This document shows, in pieces, positions 24,092 through 25,895 of a stretch of DNA of 25,895 nt. This stretch comes from Desulfovibrionaceae bacterium UBA3823 (GTDB lineage Bacteria; Desulfobacterota; Desulfovibrionia; Desulfovibrionales; Desulfovibrionaceae), in NCBI GenBank assembly GCA_002369295.1, contig DFDR01000033.1, forward strand, positions 1-25,895, given 5' to 3'. Both the position numbers and the translations under genes were made by a program. The first letter of the stretch is position 1. Each line of letters opens with the position of its first letter. The notes beneath the pieces are model-generated. The model saw only the letters and a list, made by a program, of their open reading frames with translations, did no database searches and was not told the origin of the DNA.

Positions 24092-25280
24092 ATCAATCAT
24101 CTATCACATGCTCTTAATAATTAGCTATATATTGTCAGATTCTGAGATGAATGCTTCTTTATTTTTGTCATCAATAACAATAACAGATTCAGATACATAA
24201 CGACCATTGTCTTTGTATCCCTTGGCATATTCATTTTTTCGTATCTGTTTCCATCCTTCTCGTATCTTACTTGGTATATTTTTTATTCTTTGCAAGTTTA
24301 AATTCAATAACAAAAATATCATTTTTATATTGAATAACAATATCACTTCGTCCTTTGTATGTATGAACCTCTGCATATGTAATAAAGCCGGCACCTCTCA
24401 ATACAGACTCAAAAACCATGCGATACCAGTATTCATTACGAATTGGAAACTCATCATACGGTAATTTTGCAATAGCAATATTGTATACATTTATAAGTTT
24501 TTTCAAATCATGATTTTCTAGCGCATGCCAAATATCATTCCCCACTGTCACAAAACCATCTATTTTGTATATATATTGTGCATATAATTTTGAAATAGCA
24601 TTTACAACTTCATAATTTGGATAATCTAAAGTAATTTGTTGTTCCTCAAGTTTTTCTATTGTCAAATATCCAGCTTGATATAAAAAACTTTCTGGTCTTG
24701 CTCTTTCAATTTCATCTAAATCCGCAAAATCAATAGGAACAATTAAATGTCTATATTCCTCTGGATCTTTTATCCCATGTCTTTTTATCCATTTTATAAA
24801 AAATGAAGATTGTCCTGCATTATACCAATAATTGTCAAACCGTTCTTTATCAAAAAAAGAATTCAAAGAAAATGGATTATATACTTTTATCTCACCATTA
24901 AATGAAAAGCCATCGTAGTATTTTTTTACCTTTTCTAATAACAGCTCACAACTTATATTCATTGATTTTGCTGTTTTTTTAATCCAATAATCATAATTTT
25001 TCTCTAATTCTTCCTGACTACACCCAAGAATATCACCATATCTCTTATCGTTTGAGATATCGTTTAGATTATTCATTGGAGAAAATAAACCAAATTTTGC
25101 AAATTTAGATATTCCAGTTATAAACACAAAAGAAATATACTCGCTACAAGCTTTTAAAGCGCTAAAAAATAATCCAAATAAACGTCTAATTTCGTTAGCT
25201 TTTTCTATATCGTCGATATTGTCAAGGATAGGTTTGTCATACTCATCGATTAGTACAACAATATGTCCTGACTTGTTATA
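24081..25280. other. AT-rich island of about 1.2 kb
   Basis: Sampled 60-base blocks (24601, 24841, 24961) each contain 14 G or C, about 23%. The high-GC side begins near 25280-25300, inside the AAA gene between Walker A and Walker B. On the left the change is more gradual, into the sister remnant. Confidence 0.85.
24125..24278 (-). pseudogene. Out-of-frame tail of the AAA/PD-(D/E)XK gene
   Basis: After the A6 run, the frame KNIPSKIREGWKQIRKNEY and on to ISESDNI (stop TAG 24127-24125) matches the tail of the sister remnant, which reads ALPASILEGQGQMAGRGY and on to its stop. This shows that the tail belongs to the neighbouring gene and was cut off by the frameshift. Confidence 0.8.
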
Positions 25281-25694
25281 GATGCTCTGCATGACACTGT
25301 TCAGCATCATGCTGGCATGCTTTTCTCTCGGCACTGGCACGCCATGCGCTTTTGCTCTTTCCTGCAGGAGCGACACCAGCGCATCGTTCAAATCCTGCAC
25401 CGTCCCCAAGGAAGGCAGAAAGGCCATGTTCAGACGAAGCACGGGCTTTGGCTTTTCGCTTTGCTTCGCCACCCAGCCCTCTGCGGCCAGCCCCTGAAAA
25501 AGCTCTGTCCGGCCGGAAAACATGGCTTCCAGCGTGGACACTGCCAGCGTTTTGCCAAAGCGCCGGGGCCTGGCAAGAAAGACCCAGTCGTACCTGTCGG
25601 CCACTTCCGCCAGACGCTGCGTCTTGTCCACGTAGAGCCGGTCCTTCTGGCGGAGCACCGCAAAGTTGTCCACTCCGATGGGCAGTTCCTGCAT
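24267..25694 (-). CDS. AAA-ATPase-like / PD-(D/E)XK nuclease family protein (DUF1703 type), 3' frameshift
   Basis: ATG 25694 is chosen because MQELPIGVDNFAVLRQ is the family start; the frame opens earlier (25751) without support. The 475-residue product has the AAA-ATPase-like core with Walker A ARPRRFGKT (residues 41-49) and Walker B IVVLIDEYDKP (145-155). The C-terminal PD-(D/E)XK motif follows: Asp451 in GRSD, then Glu464-Phe-Lys466. The frame stops after LAKNKKYTK. The missing end (RKNEYAKGYKD, then VSESVIVIDDK) continues in another frame to 24125. One extra A in a run of six A (24279-24284 as T on plus) explains this. Family members are common in gut bacteria; their role is unclear, probably DNA cleavage linked to an ATPase. 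GC is ~55% up to about codon 138 and ~25% after it. Confidence 0.85.
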   Translation of the reverse strand: MQELPIGVDNFAVLRQKDRLYVDKTQRLAEVADRYDWVFLARPRRFGKTLAVSTLEAMFSGRTELFQGLAAEGWVAKQSEKPKPVLRLNMAFLPSLGTVQDLNDALVSLLQERAKAHGVPVPREKHASMMLNSVMQSIYNKSGHIVVLIDEYDKPILDNIDDIEKANEIRRLFGLFFSALKACSEYISFVFITGISKFAKFGLFSPMNNLNDISNDKRYGDILGCSQEELEKNYDYWIKKTAKSMNISCELLLEKVKKYYDGFSFNGEIKVYNPFSLNSFFDKERFDNYWYNAGQSSFFIKWIKRHGIKDPEEYRHLIVPIDFADLDEIERARPESFLYQAGYLTIEKLEEQQITLDYPNYEVVNAISKLYAQYIYKIDGFVTVGNDIWHALENHDLKKLINVYNIAIAKLPYDEFPIRNEYWYRMVFESVLRGAGFITYAEVHTYKGRSDIVIQYKNDIFVIEFKLAKNKKYTK

Positions 25695-25785
25695 GACGGC
25701 CCCCCTGCAAGCAAAAGAGTTCCCGCCCCGCCAGGCTCTTCTGGCACGCAAGCGGCGCGGGACGGACGGCGACCCATTGTAGAAT

Positions 25786-25819
25786 GCAAAAGGGGAATCC
25801 GCAACGAGACGGATTCCCC
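25786..25819 (-). terminator. Intrinsic terminator for the minus-strand gene at the right edge
   Basis: GGGGAATCCG (25792-25801) and CGGATTCCCC (25810-25819) make a perfect 10-bp stem. On the minus strand it is followed by TTTT. It lies about 50 bases after the stop of the gene ending at 25871. Confidence 0.85.
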
Positions 25820-25827
25820 CTCGAGTT

Positions 25828-25853
25828 CGGCATGCCGCTTGCGCGGCATGCCG
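25828..25853. other. Perfect 11-bp hairpin next to the terminator
   Basis: CGGCATGCCGC (25828-25838) and GCGGCATGCCG (25843-25853) pair around TTGC. There is no T tract on either side. It may protect the 3' end of the transcript or act with the adjacent terminator. Confidence 0.6.
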
Positions 25854-25870
25854 GTGCAGTCGTATGGAGA

Positions 25871-25895
25871 CTAGAGGGCCGCGGTGTAGATGTCG
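25871..25895 (-). CDS. C-terminal end of an unidentified gene (partial)
   Basis: Read on the minus strand the last codons are DIYTAAL followed by TAG (25873-25871). The gene enters from the right edge. Seven residues are too few to name it. The two hairpins downstream of its stop support a real gene end here. Confidence 0.5.

Overview
The window is about 65% GC with dense gene packing. It looks like a chromosomal segment of a Gram-negative bacterium, most probably a Desulfovibrio-type member of the Desulfobacterota. That assignment rests on an Mla-type outer-membrane lipid transport operon, secreted proteins with Sec signal peptides, and the overall style of the DNA polymerase I and ribosomal proteins. 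It is an inference from protein character, not a measured phylogeny.

Layout. Bases 1-36 are the tail of an ABC-transporter ATPase, closed by a strong hairpin. Bases 317-2319 carry an unrecognised 282-residue protein and a secreted protein rich in Pro and Gln, each followed by its own terminator. Bases 2414-11741 hold three tandem ~1020-residue exported cysteine peptidases of the clostripain (C11) family. The first stands alone; the second and third, plus a small DUF2628-like membrane protein (11744-12163), form a tight operon behind an AT-rich regulatory gap. Bases 12192-14019 are a broken transposase-derived gene whose middle is a sharply AT-rich patch. Bases 14293-15130 are the rplM-rpsI ribosomal operon on the minus strand. 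Divergent from it is an HD-domain phosphohydrolase (15477-16811), which converges on polA (16847-19624, minus). Bases 19790-23467 are an MlaE-MlaF-MlaD-lipoprotein operon with overlapping or nearly touching genes. Bases 23510-25694 hold two tandem minus-strand members of the AAA-ATPase-like/PD-(D/E)XK family: one is reduced to a start and an end, the other has an AT-rich downstream two-thirds and a frameshifted tail. The window closes with two perfect hairpins and the last seven codons of a minus-strand gene.

How the genes work together. The three C11 peptidases share one architecture: signal peptide, caspase-like domain with His/Cys dyad, long beta-rich middle, and two small C-terminal beta modules. 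The upstream Pro/Gln-rich protein appears to carry the same kind of small module, which suggests a functional link between it and the proteases. The middle peptidase has Asn where the other two have the Asp that sets basic P1 specificity in this family, so the three may have diverged in substrate. The Mla genes would move phospholipid between membranes. The two damaged loci (transposase and AAA/nuclease) both contain abrupt in-frame GC drops, from roughly 55-60% to about 25%. This is the least ordinary DNA-level signal in the window.
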